DNA of 64,000 nucleotides from Lentzea nigeriaca (GTDB lineage: Bacteria; Actinomycetota; Actinomycetes; Mycobacteriales; Pseudonocardiaceae). The position numbers were made by a program, and so were the translations under genes. This document shows, in pieces, positions 8,508-18,996 of the stretch. Position 1 is the first letter of the stretch. Each line of letters opens with the position of its first letter. The stretch covers positions 62,001-126,000 of the forward strand of contig NZ_JAFBCX010000005.1 in the NCBI RefSeq assembly GCF_016907955.1. The letters run 5' to 3'. Below the pieces are notes generated by a model. The model did no database searches, had not been told where the DNA came from, and saw only the letters and a program-made list of their open reading frames with translations.

Positions 8508-9607
8508 TTCTTGATCACATCCAGGACTGTGCGGGCCAGGATCTCGTCCGCCTCACGACGGCCGGTGCCGAGCGTCGCGGCGGACATCTGTGCCAGCCGG
8601 TTGCGGTCGGCGACCAGCGGCACGACCAGGGAGGCGACCCTCTCCGGCGTCAGCTCCTCGTCCGGCACCAGGATGCCGCCACCGGCGGAGACGACCGGAC
8701 CCGCGTTGAGGGCCTGCTCGCCGTTGCCGATCGGCAGCGGCACGAACACCGCCGGCAGTCCGACGGCCGACACCTCGGCGACGGTCATCGCGCCCGAACG
8801 GCACAGCACCGCGTCCGCGGCGGCGTACGCGAGGTCCATGCGCTCCAGGTACGGCACCGGCACGTACGCGGGCGCTCCCGGAACCTGTTGCACGGCGACG
8901 CTGTTCTTCGGACCGTAGGCGTGCAGGACACCAACGCCGGCACGGGCGAACTCCGCCGCGACGGGTGCCACGGCCTCGTTGATCGAGCGCGCGCCCTGCG
9001 AACCACCGAACACCAGCAGTGTCGGCGCGTGCGGGTCCAGGCCGAAGAACCGGCGGGCCTCGTCGCGCAGCGCCGCGCGGTCCAGCGTCGTGATCGACTG
9101 GCGCAGCGGGATGCCGATGATCTGGGCGTCGGTCAGGCCGGAGTCCGGCACGGCCGCCGCGACGTGCTCGGCGAACTTGGCACCGACCTTGTTCGCGAGG
9201 CCGGCCTTCGCGTTCGCCTCGTGCACCACGATCGGCACGCGGCCACGCGCGGCCAGGTAGGCGGGCAGCGCCACGTAGCCGCCGAAGCCGACGACGACGT
9301 CCGCGCCGACGCGCTCCAGCACCTCGCGGGTCTGCTTCACCGCGCCGCGCACGTTCAGCGGCAGCTTGAGCAGGTCGAGCGTGGGCTTGCGCGGCATCGG
9401 CACCGGCGGGATCAGCTCCAGCGGGTATCCGCGGGCCGGCACGATCTTGGTCTCCAGGCCGCGCTCGGTGCCGAGCGCGACGACACGTGCGTCCGGCCGC
9501 AGTCGCATGACCGCGTCGGCCAGCGCCAGTGCCGGCTCGATGTGGCCGGCGGTGCCACCACCTGCGACCACGACGCACGGACCACTGGGGGCAGGGTGCC
9601 CGGTCAA
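8504..9607 (-). CDS. murG: Lipid II synthase MurG (UDP-GlcNAc transferase)
   Basis: MurG transfers GlcNAc from UDP-GlcNAc to lipid I at the inner membrane face, giving lipid II. The 367-residue protein has GGTAGH (17-22) and [16 protein letters not shown] near the N-domain, then [12 protein letters not shown] and [10 protein letters not shown] with [13 protein letters not shown] in the donor-binding domain. The TTG start is chosen because a GGAGG site lies about six bases upstream. A longer frame in this phase merely runs on through ftsW. It starts 35 bases after the ftsW stop and overlaps the murC start. Confidence 0.96.
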   Translation of the reverse strand: MTGHPAPSGPCVVVAGGGTAGHIEPALALADAVMRLRPDARVVALGTERGLETKIVPARGYPLELIPPVPMPRKPTLDLLKLPLNVRGAVKQTREVLERVGADVVVGFGGYVALPAYLAARGRVPIVVHEANAKAGLANKVGAKFAEHVAAAVPDSGLTDAQIIGIPLRQSITTLDRAALRDEARRFFGLDPHAPTLLVFGGSQGARSINEAVAPVAAEFARAGVGVLHAYGPKNSVAVQQVPGAPAYVPVPYLERMDLAYAAADAVLCRSGAMTVAEVSAVGLPAVFVPLPIGNGEQALNAGPVVSAGGGILVPDEELTPERVASLVVPLVADRNRLAQMSAATLGTGRREADEILARTVLDVIKK

Positions 9608-9642
9608 GACTTGCCTCCGGATATTGGTTTCGACTTCAGCGA

Positions 9643-11109
9643 TCAGTTGTATCGCCCGCGACCGCGGGTCGACCGGCCTTGCTCCGCGCGGCCCTGGTTC
9701 ACCCGCCGCGTTTCGCGGCGACGGTACTCCGAGGGAGGAGCGGATCGTCCAGCCATACGACGTTCGTCGACGACCGGGAGTTGCGCGGTGCGCCTGCCCG
9801 GTGCGCGCGGAGGCGTGGACGGCCGGACCGGCTTGCGCTTGGGCGGCGGCTTGTAGGCCTCCGGCGCCGGCAGCTTGAGCAGGCTGCCGACGCGGCCGGG
9901 ACCGAGCGAGCGCAGCGCCGACACGGCTTCCGGCTCGTGCCGGGCGCAGTTCGCGAGGATGCCGAACACGATCATGGTCATGACGACCGACGTGCCACCG
10001 GAGGAGATCATCGGCAGCGTGATGCCGGTGACGGGCAGCAGCCGCACGACGTAGCCGATGTTGATCGCGGCCTGCGCGACCAGCCACACGGTCAGCGTCG
10101 CGGCCACGATCCGGATCCACGGGTCGGTGTTGCGCCACGCCACCCGCAGCCCGACCCACGCGAGGCCACCGAACAGCGCCAGCACCAGCGCGCACCCGAT
10201 GAACCCGAGCTCCTCGCCGATGACGGCGAAGATGAAGTCCGACTCGACGTTGGGCAGGTAGCGCCACTGCGAGCTGCCCTGCGCGAGACCCTTGCCGAAC
10301 CAGCCGCCCTCGGCGAGCGCGTACATTGCCTGGCGAGCCTGCAGACCCGCGCCCTGCGGATCGGAGTCGGGGTCGAGGAACGACGTCACGCGCTGCAGCC
10401 GGTACGCGGCGCCGATCGCGAGCACGACGGCACCCGCGATCGCGCCACCGGCGATCACACCGAACAACCGCATCGGGGCGCCCACGAACCACAGCAGGCT
10501 GATCAGCACCACGCCGAGCGTGATCGTGCCGCCGAGGTCGGGCTGCAGCATCACCAGCGCGAACACCAGCATCGCGACCGGCACGACGGGTACCAGCAGG
10601 TGCCGGTACTGCGACAGCAACGCCCGCTTGGTGACCAGGACGTGCGCACCCCACAACGCCAGCGCGAGCTTCACGGCCTCGATCGGCTGGAACGAGATCG
10701 GCCCGACGGTGAACCACGACCGGGCGCCACCGCGCACGTCGCCGAGCGGCGTCAGCACCAGCGCCAGCAGCAGGACACCGATGCCCATCGCGGCGGTCGA
10801 CATGTGCCGCAGCCGCCGCAACGGGAACCTCAGCACCAGCCAGAACAGCACTGCGCCGACGCAGACGTAGATCAGCTGCTTCTGGAACACGCTGTACGCC
10901 GACACACCCGACGCGACCTGGCCCGGCGCCGACGCCGACAGCACCATCACCAGGCCGAGCACGGTGAGCATGCCGAAGATCGCGAGCAGCAGGTGGAAGT
11001 CGGCGAGCGGGCGGCTCAGCCACGCGGTCAGACCGCCGCGCAACGACCCGATGCGGCCCGAGGGACGCACCTTGCGCTTCGGTCTCGTCTTCTCCGCGAC
11101 GACGCTCAT
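9643..11109 (-). CDS. ftsW: SEDS-family septal peptidoglycan polymerase FtsW
   Basis: FtsW is the multi-spanning SEDS glycosyltransferase that polymerises lipid II at the septum with FtsI. The 488 residues show about ten hydrophobic helices starting near residue 38, a conserved periplasmic segment [22 protein letters not shown] and the C-terminal [18 protein letters not shown] block. A basic Pro/Arg-rich cytoplasmic tail (about 410-488) is longer than in E. coli, as usual for actinobacteria. Its ATG overlaps the murD stop (ATGA). Confidence 0.95.
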   Translation of the reverse strand: MSVVAEKTRPKRKVRPSGRIGSLRGGLTAWLSRPLADFHLLLAIFGMLTVLGLVMVLSASAPGQVASGVSAYSVFQKQLIYVCVGAVLFWLVLRFPLRRLRHMSTAAMGIGVLLLALVLTPLGDVRGGARSWFTVGPISFQPIEAVKLALALWGAHVLVTKRALLSQYRHLLVPVVPVAMLVFALVMLQPDLGGTITLGVVLISLLWFVGAPMRLFGVIAGGAIAGAVVLAIGAAYRLQRVTSFLDPDSDPQGAGLQARQAMYALAEGGWFGKGLAQGSSQWRYLPNVESDFIFAVIGEELGFIGCALVLALFGGLAWVGLRVAWRNTDPWIRIVAATLTVWLVAQAAINIGYVVRLLPVTGITLPMISSGGTSVVMTMIVFGILANCARHEPEAVSALRSLGPGRVGSLLKLPAPEAYKPPPKRKPVRPSTPPRAPGRRTAQLPVVDERRMAGRSAPPSEYRRRETRRVNQGRAEQGRSTRGRGRYN

Positions 11110-12473
11110 CGGCCGATGAGCTCCTGCACTGCTGCCGTGAAAGCCTGCCCGCGATGGGCGTAGTCGGTGAACATGTCCATGGAAGCCGCCGCCGGCGCGA
11201 GCAGCACGGTGTCCCCCGGCCTCGCAAGTTCCTGAGCAGCCCGCACCGCGACGGTCATGGGCTCATCGTCCCCCGTGTCAAGCACACGAACGGGGACATC
11301 CGGCGCGTGTCGCGCCAGCGCGTCCGCGATGATCTGCCGATCCTGGCCGATCAGCACCACACCGCGCAGCCGATGCGCCTCGGTGCGCACCATCTCGTCG
11401 ACCGACGCGCCCTTCAGCAACCCGCCGGCGATCCAGACGACGCTGTCGAACGCCCGCAGAGACGCCACCGCGGCATGCGGGTTCGTCGCTTTCGAGTCGT
11501 TGATATATTGGATATCAGTCGCGTCCACCGCGACCAGCACAGCGCGGTGAGCAGCCGGTTCGAACGCTTCCAGGCCCTCGCGTACAGCCTCCGACGGCAC
11601 TCCGTACGCGCGCGCCAACGCCGTGGCGGCCAGAGCGTCGGCGATTCCGGGAGGCCCGGCCGGGCGGATCTTCGAGACCTCGACCAACGGTTCGTCGTCG
11701 GCGAACGCCCTGTCGACCAGCCAGCCGTCGCGCACCCCGAGCTGGCCGTCCGACGGCTCGTCGAGGGTGAAGCCGACGCGGTCGCGGGCCGGCGCGTCCT
11801 CCAGCAGGTCGACGACGAGGTCGTCGTCGAGCCAGCCGATCGCGACGTCACCGGTGAGGATCCTGGCCTTGGCCCGCGCGTAGGCGTCCATGCCACCGTG
11901 CCAGTCGAGGTGGTCCTCCGCGAGGTTGAGCAGCGCGCCCGCCTGCGGCCGCACCGAGGGCGCCCAGTGCAGCTGGAAGCTCGACAGCTCGACGGCGAGC
12001 ACCCGGCGTCCGGCCAGCAGCGCGTCGACGACCGGCAGCCCGACGTTGCCGCACGCCACGGCGTCGGCGCCGGCCGCGTGCAGGATCGACTCCAGCATGC
12101 CGACCGTCGTGGTCTTGCCGTTCGTGCCCGTGACCGCGAGCCACACCGGCGGGTCGGCCAGCTCGGACGCCATCCGCCAGGCCAGCTCGACCTCGCCGAT
12201 CACCTCGATGCCCGCCGACGCCGCGGCCGCGAGCAACGGGCTCGACGGCTGCCAGCCGGGCGAGGTGACGACCAAGGACGTCCCGGCGGGCGGCTCGGTG
12301 AGACCCGGCACCAGGGCGACGCCCTCGAGCAGGCTTTCCAGCGCCATCAGCCGTTCCGGCGACGAGTCCGTCACCACGACCTCGGCACCCGCCGCGAGCA
12401 ACGCCTCCGCGGCGGACCGGCCGGTCACTCCAGCACCGGCGACCAGCACCTTTGTTCCGGCCAGTTTGGTCAT
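11106..12473 (-). CDS. murD: UDP-N-acetylmuramoylalanine-D-glutamate ligase
   Basis: MurD adds D-Glu to UDP-MurNAc-L-Ala in the cytoplasm. The 455 residues contain [14 protein letters not shown] (13-26), the P-loop TGTNGKTTT (115-123) and [12 protein letters not shown] with [11 protein letters not shown] further on, all MurD signatures. The length is normal for the family. It starts four bases after the mraY stop and overlaps ftsW by four bases. No irregularity was seen. Confidence 0.97.
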   Translation of the reverse strand: MTKLAGTKVLVAGAGVTGRSAAEALLAAGAEVVVTDSSPERLMALESLLEGVALVPGLTEPPAGTSLVVTSPGWQPSSPLLAAAASAGIEVIGEVELAWRMASELADPPVWLAVTGTNGKTTTVGMLESILHAAGADAVACGNVGLPVVDALLAGRRVLAVELSSFQLHWAPSVRPQAGALLNLAEDHLDWHGGMDAYARAKARILTGDVAIGWLDDDLVVDLLEDAPARDRVGFTLDEPSDGQLGVRDGWLVDRAFADDEPLVEVSKIRPAGPPGIADALAATALARAYGVPSEAVREGLEAFEPAAHRAVLVAVDATDIQYINDSKATNPHAAVASLRAFDSVVWIAGGLLKGASVDEMVRTEAHRLRGVVLIGQDRQIIADALARHAPDVPVRVLDTGDDEPMTVAVRAAQELARPGDTVLLAPAAASMDMFTDYAHRGQAFTAAVQELIGR

Positions 12474-12477
12474 CGCC

Positions 12478-13563
12478 CTAGAACCCGCCCGTCAGCCACT
12501 CGCTGTAGAACACGCCAAGCCCGAACATGCAGCAGATGCCGCCCATCAGCCAGAACCGGATGATGACCGTGGTTTCCGCCCAGCCCGCCAGTTCGAAGTG
12601 GTGGTGGAAGGGGGCCATGCGGAACAGGCGCCGTCGTGAGGTGCGGAAGACCGCGACCTGCAGCGCCACCGACAGGGCCTCGACCACGAACAGACCACCG
12701 ATGACGATCATCAGCAGCTCGGTGCGGGTCGCGATCGCCAGACCGGCGACCAGACCGCCGAGCGCGAGCGAACCGGTGTCACCCATGAAGATCTTGGCGG
12801 GGGCGGCGTTCCACCAGAGGAAGCCGATGCAGCCGGCCATCGCGGCCGCGGCGATCACCGCGAGGTCCAGCGGGTCGCGCACGTCGTAGCACCCGGCCAC
12901 GGCGTAGCTGGAGCAGTTGTAGCGGAACTGCCAGAACGAGATCACCACGTAGGTGCCGAACACCATCGCCGACGAGCCACCGGCGAGACCGTCGAGACCG
13001 TCGGTGAGGTTCACCGCGTTCGACCACGCGGCGACCATGCCGTAGCAGAAGACAACGAACCCGATGATGCCGAACGAGACCACGGTGATGTCGCGGACGA
13101 ACGACAGGTTGACCGACGCGGGCGTCAGGCCGTCCTTGTTCGGGAACTGCATCACCAGGATCGCGAACGTGATCGTGGCGATGAACTGGCCGACCAGCTT
13201 CGCCGTCTTGTTCAGGCCCAGGTTGCGGGCCTTGCGGATCTTGATGAAGTCGTCGAGGAAGCCGACGAGGCCGAGCGACGTCGTCAGCATCAGCACGAGC
13301 AGACCGGACGCCGAGGGCGTCTGCCCTGACGCCGAGGCCGACATCGAGTTCACGAGGTGCGTGCCGAGGTACCCGGCCCACATCGCGACCAGGATGGCGA
13401 GACCACCCATGGTCGGCGTGCCGCGCTTGGTCTTGTGGTGCTGCGGACCGTCCTCGCGGATCTCCTGGCCGAAGCCCTGACGGGAGAAGATCTTGATCAG
13501 GTAGGGCGTCAGCAGGATCGACACCGCGAGTGCGATCGCTGCCGCGATCAGGATGCTCTTCAC
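12478..13563 (-). CDS. mraY: Phospho-N-acetylmuramoyl-pentapeptide transferase
   Basis: MraY transfers phospho-MurNAc-pentapeptide to undecaprenyl phosphate, making lipid I. The 361-residue integral membrane protein shows the family motifs [17 protein letters not shown] (substrate/Mg site), [11 protein letters not shown] with the catalytic Asp pair, [13 protein letters not shown] and MAPFHHHFE. About ten transmembrane helices are visible. The GTG start overlaps the murF stop (GTGA). An extended upstream frame is a read-through of murF and was not used. Confidence 0.96.
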   Translation of the reverse strand: MKSILIAAAIALAVSILLTPYLIKIFSRQGFGQEIREDGPQHHKTKRGTPTMGGLAILVAMWAGYLGTHLVNSMSASASGQTPSASGLLVLMLTTSLGLVGFLDDFIKIRKARNLGLNKTAKLVGQFIATITFAILVMQFPNKDGLTPASVNLSFVRDITVVSFGIIGFVVFCYGMVAAWSNAVNLTDGLDGLAGGSSAMVFGTYVVISFWQFRYNCSSYAVAGCYDVRDPLDLAVIAAAAMAGCIGFLWWNAAPAKIFMGDTGSLALGGLVAGLAIATRTELLMIVIGGLFVVEALSVALQVAVFRTSRRRLFRMAPFHHHFELAGWAETTVIIRFWLMGGICCMFGLGVFYSEWLTGGF

Positions 13564-15020
13564 TTGGTTCCTGCCTCCAGCAGGGCCTCGGCGATGCGCC
13601 ACAGGCGGTAGGCGTTGGATGCCTTGACCAGAACGACGTCACCGGGCCGGATCTCCGCGCGCAGCAACGCGATCGCCGCGTCCGCGTCCGGCACGAGGAC
13701 GGATTCCTCTCCCCAAGATCCTTCCAGGTGCGCACCCTGGTGCATCGCGCGGGCCGCGTCACCGATGACGACGAGCTTGCTGATGTCGAGCCGCACCACG
13801 AGCCGGCCGATCTCGTCGTGTTCGCGGACGGCGTCGTCGCCCAGTTCCGCCATCGGGCCGAGCACGGCCCAGCTGCGGCGAGCGGGCGTGGTGGCGCGCG
13901 AGATCGTCGCGAGCGACTTCAACGCCGCGCGCACCGAGTCCGGGTTCGCGTTGTACGCGTCGTCGATGACCGTCACACCGTCGGCGCGATCGGTGATGAC
14001 CATGCGGTGCGACGAAACCCGTTGCGCGGCACCGAGCCGCTGCGCGACCTCGTCCGGCGTGGCACCCAGCTCGAGGGCGATCGCGGCGGCGACCAGCGCG
14101 TTGCCCACCTGGTGCGGGCCGTTCAGCGCGAGCTTGACCCGCGCGTCGCCCTTGGCGGTCTTCAGCGTGAAGCTCGCGCGGGCCTGCTCGTCCAGCTCGA
14201 CATCCTCCGCGCGGACGTCCGCGTTCTGGTTCTCGCCGACCAGGACGACCTTGGCCTTCGTGCGGCTCGCCATGCCCGCGACCAGCGGGTCGTCGGCGTT
14301 GAGGATCGCGACGCCGTCCTCGGGCAGTGCCTCGATCAGCTCGCCCTTGCCCTGCGCGATCCCCTCGCGGGAACCGAACTCGCCGAGGTGGGCGGTGCCG
14401 ACGTTGAGCACGGCACCGAAGCGCGGCGGGGCGATCTCGCAGAGGTTCGCGATGTGGCCGATGCCGCGGGCGGACAGCTCCAGCACGAGGAACCTGGTGT
14501 CCTCGCCTGCCCGCAGCGCGGTCCACGGGTGGCCGAGCTCGTTGTTGAACGACTCCGGCGGCGCGATGACGTCGCCGACCGGGCGCAGCACCTGGGCGAT
14601 GAGGTCCTTTGTGGACGTCTTCCCCGCGGAACCGGTGACGCCGACGATCGTGAGCTCTTTGAGCTGGTCGGTGACGTACCGGGCGAGCTTGGCCAGCGCC
14701 TCGAGCACCGCGGCGCCCTCGCCGGTCTTGTCGCCCGCCAGCACGTACGCGCCCGCGTGCCTGGTCTCCACCGGCGGCGCGATCACCGCGGGGGCGTCGA
14801 CCTCGCGGCCGGCCAGCACCCCGACGGCCCCGGCCGCGACGGCCTGGGCGGCGAAGTCGTGGCCGTCCACGCGTTCACCGGGCAGCGCCAGGAAGAGGCC
14901 GCCCTCGGTGACCTTGCGGGTGTCGAACTCGATGGAACCCGTGACCACCGGGCTGCCATCGGTTGCGTGCAACCGTCCGCCGACGATCTCTGCGATCTCG
15001 GCGAGCGTCAGTGCGATCAA
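13560..15020 (-). CDS. murF: UDP-MurNAc-tripeptide-D-alanyl-D-alanine ligase
   Basis: MurF adds the D-Ala-D-Ala dipeptide, completing the cytoplasmic pentapeptide precursor. In 486 residues I see the P-loop TGSAGKTST (129-137), [23 protein letters not shown] and [10 protein letters not shown], all typical of MurF. The rare TTG start is supported by its overlap with the murE stop (TTGA) and by the conserved [14 protein letters not shown] opening. It is co-translated with murE and mraY. Confidence 0.96.
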   Translation of the reverse strand: MIALTLAEIAEIVGGRLHATDGSPVVTGSIEFDTRKVTEGGLFLALPGERVDGHDFAAQAVAAGAVGVLAGREVDAPAVIAPPVETRHAGAYVLAGDKTGEGAAVLEALAKLARYVTDQLKELTIVGVTGSAGKTSTKDLIAQVLRPVGDVIAPPESFNNELGHPWTALRAGEDTRFLVLELSARGIGHIANLCEIAPPRFGAVLNVGTAHLGEFGSREGIAQGKGELIEALPEDGVAILNADDPLVAGMASRTKAKVVLVGENQNADVRAEDVELDEQARASFTLKTAKGDARVKLALNGPHQVGNALVAAAIALELGATPDEVAQRLGAAQRVSSHRMVITDRADGVTVIDDAYNANPDSVRAALKSLATISRATTPARRSWAVLGPMAELGDDAVREHDEIGRLVVRLDISKLVVIGDAARAMHQGAHLEGSWGEESVLVPDADAAIALLRAEIRPGDVVLVKASNAYRLWRIAEALLEAGTK

Positions 15021-16543
15021 CGGTGAGCCTTTCTGATCGCGGCGGTCAGCGTCTCCACGTCCGAGAACGGGTGGATCACGCCGGCGATCTCCTGTCCCGT
15101 CTCGTGTCCCTTGCCCGCCACGACGACGACATCGCCCGGATGTGCCAGCTCGACGGCCTTGAAGATCGCGAGCTTCCGGTCGCCGATCTCCAGCACCTCG
15201 CCCCTGTTCTCGGTGGCGAGGGCCCCTTCGAGCATGGCGGCCCGAATAGAGGACGCGTCTTCGCTCCTCGGGTTGTCATCGGTGATGATCAACACGTCGG
15301 CCCGTTGCGCGGCGGCCTCGCCCATCAGCGGCCGCTTCGCGCGATCGCGGTCACCGCCGCAGCCCAGCACGATGATCACGCGGCCGTCGGTCTTGGCGCG
15401 CACGGCGTCCAGCGCGAGCGCGACGGCGGCCGGCTTGTGCGAGTAGTCGACGACCGCCGTGAACGCCTGGCCCTCGTCGACGCGCTGCATGCGGCCGGGA
15501 ACCCCGACGTCACGCAGGCCCTCCGCGATGGCTTGCGGCGGAATGCCTTCCGCGTGCAGGCAGGCGATCGCGAGCAGGGCGTTCGCGATGTTGAAGCTGC
15601 CGGCGAGCGGGAGGTGGATCTCGATGTCGCAGTCGGGGCCGTTCGCGGTGAACGTCTGCTCACCGGTCGGGCTCACCACGACGTTGCTCGCGGTCCACGT
15701 CGCGGGCTTGGTGGTGGCGACGGTGATGGTGGAGTCCTTGACCAGCCTGGGCCCCCACTCGCCGTCCACGCAGACCACTTCCCGGCGCGCGCGGCCGTCG
15801 AACAGCTGCGCCTTGACCTGGAAGTACTCCTCCATGTCCGCGTGGTAGTCGAGGTGGTCCTGGCTCAGGTTGGTGAACGCGCCGATCTCGAACTCGGTGG
15901 CGGCGACACGGCCCATGTGCAGCGCGTGGCTCGACACCTCCATCGCCACGTCGGTGACACCGCGCTCGGCCATCACCGCGAACAGCGCCTGCAGGTCCGG
16001 CGCCTCCGGCGTGGTGTGCGAGCTGCCGAGCTGCTCGTCGCCGATGCGCGTACCGACCGTGCCGATGAGACCGGTCTTCCTGCCCGCGGCCTTGAGCACG
16101 GACTCGATCATGTACGTCGTGGTGGTCTTGCCCGACGTGCCGGTGACACCCCAGAGCTTCACCTTCGTCGACGGCTGACCGTAGACATGCGCGGCGAGCA
16201 GCCCCACGACCTCGCGCGGGCGCGGGTGGACCAGCACGGGCACGTCCTTGAGCGCGTCACGCGCGGCACCGGCCTCGTCCGTCAGCACCGCGACGGCACC
16301 GTTCGCGAGAGCCGTCTCGGCGAAGTCGGCGCCGTGCACGTGGGCACCCGGCAGTGCGGCGTACAGGTCTCCGGGGACCACGTGCTGTGCACGCAGAGTC
16401 ACCCCCGTCACCTGGACGTCGGCATGCGCTGGCCTCGTCAGGTGCACGTCGGCGACCGCGGCGAGAGCAGCCACGGAAGCAGGTCGGATGCGGGTGGGGC
16501 GGGGCGGGGCGGTCGCGACCTTGCCCTCGAGCTTGGCAGGCAC
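15017..16543 (-). CDS. murE: UDP-MurNAc-L-Ala-D-Glu-meso-diaminopimelate ligase
   Basis: MurE adds the third stem residue. The specificity motif DDNPRSED marks a meso-diaminopimelate enzyme rather than a lysine one. Other motifs are the P-loop GTSGKTTT (135-142), NLSQDHLDYHADMEEY and KGHETGQE. The GTG at 16543 gives 508 residues and begins just before the family's N-terminal domain. It lacks a strong ribosome site, so the start is less certain than the rest. Upstream the conserved link to ftsI is broken by two genes, so a promoter is expected in 16544-16752. Confidence 0.95.
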   Translation of the reverse strand: MPAKLEGKVATAPPRPTRIRPASVAALAAVADVHLTRPAHADVQVTGVTLRAQHVVPGDLYAALPGAHVHGADFAETALANGAVAVLTDEAGAARDALKDVPVLVHPRPREVVGLLAAHVYGQPSTKVKLWGVTGTSGKTTTTYMIESVLKAAGRKTGLIGTVGTRIGDEQLGSSHTTPEAPDLQALFAVMAERGVTDVAMEVSSHALHMGRVAATEFEIGAFTNLSQDHLDYHADMEEYFQVKAQLFDGRARREVVCVDGEWGPRLVKDSTITVATTKPATWTASNVVVSPTGEQTFTANGPDCDIEIHLPLAGSFNIANALLAIACLHAEGIPPQAIAEGLRDVGVPGRMQRVDEGQAFTAVVDYSHKPAAVALALDAVRAKTDGRVIIVLGCGGDRDRAKRPLMGEAAAQRADVLIITDDNPRSEDASSIRAAMLEGALATENRGEVLEIGDRKLAIFKAVELAHPGDVVVVAGKGHETGQEIAGVIHPFSDVETLTAAIRKAHR

Positions 16544-16752
16544 GGGCAAGAGGCTACCGGCGTGCGCGGAGTGGCCGATCGCCGCGTTGGCAATCGGGTG
16601 ATGATCTGCCGTGATGGGCCGTTCGAGTGGCCTTGCCCGTTGCGCCTGGAGAGTGAGCCCGACCAGCCGAACAAGTTCCTGCCCGGTTTGGGACTTTGGC
16701 CCCTGTGACCAGCGGTCCGAGCGCGGTGAGGTAGGGCAGGCAGGAGGCGGCG

Positions 16753-17568
16753 ATGAAGACGAGCACAACGGTGCAACCCAGGAGGTTCGCTTTCTGGGCA
16801 CCGGATTTCAGTCGTTCCGTGACGGTAGGGGTCGACACTTCCGAGACCGCGTATCACGCTTTCGAGTGGGCAGCGCGGCACGCCTGGTCACTCAGGACGG
16901 ACCTCCAGGTGTACCTCGCAGACCCGGGCGACACGACGGTCCAGCGCGTCCTGGAACGACTTCCCATGCTCACCGCCCACTTCCGGCCGAGCGGTGACGA
17001 CCCGGTGGCCGCACTGGCGAGGGCGTCGGACTCGAGCGCGACCTTGGTCTTGGGGTGCAAGGGCGAACAGCACCGCAGCCTGGGTCTGGGTTCGCTCGTC
17101 CTCCCGGTGTTGCGCCGCGCGCGGTGCGGAGTCGTAGTGGTGCGCGGACGACCCCCGGCGATCCGTGGCGAATACGGCTGGATCACCGCCGCCGTCGGCG
17201 GGTGCGAGGACCCGGTCGTGCTGCGGCGCGCGGTCGAGCTCTGCCGCACCCGCCGAGCGTCGTTGCGCCTGCTCCACGTCCACCCACCGGCCCAGCACGG
17301 TGTGGCCGTCCCCCGCGACGAGGCCGCGGTCCGCCGCGCCGTGTTGTTCTTGCGCACCACGGCACCCGAGCTCACGCCCGAGGTTCTGGTGGAGTCGCGG
17401 CACCCGCACGAGGCCCTGGCCTCTTTGGACTCGGACATGGTGGTCGTTGGTCGCGGCGGGCAGAACGACGGCGTCGGGCTGATCACGCGGGCAGCGCTCT
17501 ATCACGCCTCTTGTCCCGTCTTGGTGGCTCGGCCCGAACCCCTTCACGACGATCGGGTGGTGCTGTAA
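16753..17568 (+). CDS. Universal stress protein, two-domain
   Basis: The 271-residue protein has two tandem UspA-like domains: the first begins SVTVGVDTSETAYHAFEWAARHAW (about 22-45), the second ITAAVGGCEDPVVLRRAVELC (about 142-162), ending with a nucleotide-binding-type stretch VVVGRGGQNDGVG. Such proteins bind ATP and aid survival under starvation or oxidative stress. The ATG at 16753 is chosen because AGGAGG lies five bases upstream; GTG 16819 at the edge of the domain is the alternative. It sits divergently next to murE, inside the dcw cluster, which is not a usual place for it. Confidence 0.82.
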   Translation: MKTSTTVQPRRFAFWAPDFSRSVTVGVDTSETAYHAFEWAARHAWSLRTDLQVYLADPGDTTVQRVLERLPMLTAHFRPSGDDPVAALARASDSSATLVLGCKGEQHRSLGLGSLVLPVLRRARCGVVVVRGRPPAIRGEYGWITAAVGGCEDPVVLRRAVELCRTRRASLRLLHVHPPAQHGVAVPRDEAAVRRAVLFLRTTAPELTPEVLVESRHPHEALASLDSDMVVVGRGGQNDGVGLITRAALYHASCPVLVARPEPLHDDRVVL

Positions 17569-17595
17569 CCGGAAACTCGTTCGGCCGCGCTTGAG

Positions 17596-18864
17596 CTATC
17601 TGGCACGTGCTGATGCCGCGTGCCGCTGATCTGGGGCATCACCGGGCAGTTCACCCCGGCGGCCCTGGCAGGTCTTGCGCAGCACGGCTCCCGCGGTGCC
17701 CGGCAGCGAGACCGAGCGGACCCTGGAGCCCTTCTCGTCGACATGCGACGAGGAGAGCCGCACGGTGACCGCGGAGCTGCCGGTCTTGTTCGCGTTGACG
17801 ATCACGGTGCCGCACGCGAAGTCACGCTGGAACACGTTCGAGGCCACGGCGAAGTACGTACCGGCCGGAGCGCCCAGGTCCCAGTCGTACTCGGCGCGCC
17901 ACTGCGAGGGGTTGCCGTAGCGGTCGGTCTCCTCGATCTCGGAGATCGCCGCGTTCGAACCGGCCGCCAGCAGGTAGCTCGCGTAGGCGTAGCGGAACGG
18001 CTGCTCGGCGCCGCTGTGGTGCGGCTGCACCCAGGTGATCTTTCCCTTGGCCTCGTTGGCGGCGATCTCGGCCACCTGGCGGCTCCAGCCTTCTGGGTAC
18101 TCGGCGAGCAGGTCGTTGTCGTTGAAGGTCAGCCACCACTCGTCGAAGCCGCCGTCGAGGTTCTCGACGTAGCTGCCCCAGGCGCCCTCGTGGAGGCGGG
18201 CGTTGGACATGTTCGCGACGGTTTTGAGGCCCGCGTCCACGAACTTCTGCCGGGTGTTGGCGAACATCGAGCGGTAGGCCTCGCGCATGGACTCGTCGGT
18301 CGGGTACGCGGCCGGGCAGACACCCTCGTGGTAGGTGTCGCAGGCGAAGAGCGCGTTGTCCATGAAAACGCCGTCGAACGATCCCTTCGACGACGCGATC
18401 ACGTTGTCGGCCCAGGCGTTCTGGTAGTCGGTGTTGCCGACGTCCATCTGCCAATGGCCCTCGTAACCGTCGTACTCGAAGCGCTTGCCGTCCGGGTCGA
18501 GCAGAAACCAGGAGAGGTCGGCCGCGCAGTAACCGACACCGGTGGGCAGAGCGGAATCGTCGACGCCCGCCGTGCACGCATGACCACGCGTTGACGAAAG
18601 GTCCTTGTAGACGAACGTCCGAATCTTCGGGTTGGCCGCCTTGAACTTCGCGGCAAGATCACTTTCCCAGGCGTTGAGCACGACGTACGAACGGCGCGCG
18701 GCCTCCGTGGTGATCATTTCATCAGACGTCGGCGTGCTGGTCATGTGCAGCCAGTACGACTTGGCAGTCCAGGCGTCCTCCCCTGCCCGAGCTGCGAGAA
18801 CCAGCGCCACCGTCAACGCGGCGACCAAGATCGAATATCCGAGGAAACGCACACCAAACTCCAT
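17596..18864 (-). CDS. Putative glycoside hydrolase, GHL15-like, membrane-anchored or secreted
   Basis: After a hydrophobic N-terminal segment (about 6-27, likely signal anchor) the sequence reads as the 'hypothetical glycosyl hydrolase 15' TIM-barrel family. Recognisable parts are SYVVLNAWESDLAAKFKAAN, IRTFVYKDLSSTR, FDGVFMDNALF with a candidate acidic catalytic residue, and GGFDEWWLTFNDND. The substrate is unknown; action on an extracellular or cell-wall polysaccharide is plausible. The ATG at 18864 follows AAGGCGAG. The last ~20 residues are basic and low complexity. It is convergent with the stress protein and lies between murE and ftsI. Confidence 0.72.
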   Translation of the reverse strand: MEFGVRFLGYSILVAALTVALVLAARAGEDAWTAKSYWLHMTSTPTSDEMITTEAARRSYVVLNAWESDLAAKFKAANPKIRTFVYKDLSSTRGHACTAGVDDSALPTGVGYCAADLSWFLLDPDGKRFEYDGYEGHWQMDVGNTDYQNAWADNVIASSKGSFDGVFMDNALFACDTYHEGVCPAAYPTDESMREAYRSMFANTRQKFVDAGLKTVANMSNARLHEGAWGSYVENLDGGFDEWWLTFNDNDLLAEYPEGWSRQVAEIAANEAKGKITWVQPHHSGAEQPFRYAYASYLLAAGSNAAISEIEETDRYGNPSQWRAEYDWDLGAPAGTYFAVASNVFQRDFACGTVIVNANKTGSSAVTVRLSSSHVDEKGSRVRSVSLPGTAGAVLRKTCQGRRGELPGDAPDQRHAASARAR

Positions 18865-18996
18865 CTCGCCTTGCACTCCGGTTTCGGAGTAGCAGACCTG
18901 ATGGAATGCGTCTCATTACGAGTGGTTCACATGACGATTTTCACTGTTGATCAGGAAAGGGGCGCGTCACAAGAGTGCACACTCCCACGAAACGAT

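Noticed and set aside
8504..11227. A 907-codon open frame spanning murG and ftsW in one phase
   Set aside because: Only the murG part has protein-like conservation. The upstream part is Arg-rich out-of-frame reading of ftsW, and murG has its own TTG start with a ribosome site.
16554..16838. Minus-strand 94-codon frame with a hydrophobic stretch (LLGCTVVLVFIAASCLPYL), upstream of murE
   Set aside because: It is antisense to the start of the universal stress protein, has no good ribosome site, and turns into low-complexity basic sequence; the plus-strand gene has an AGGAGG site.
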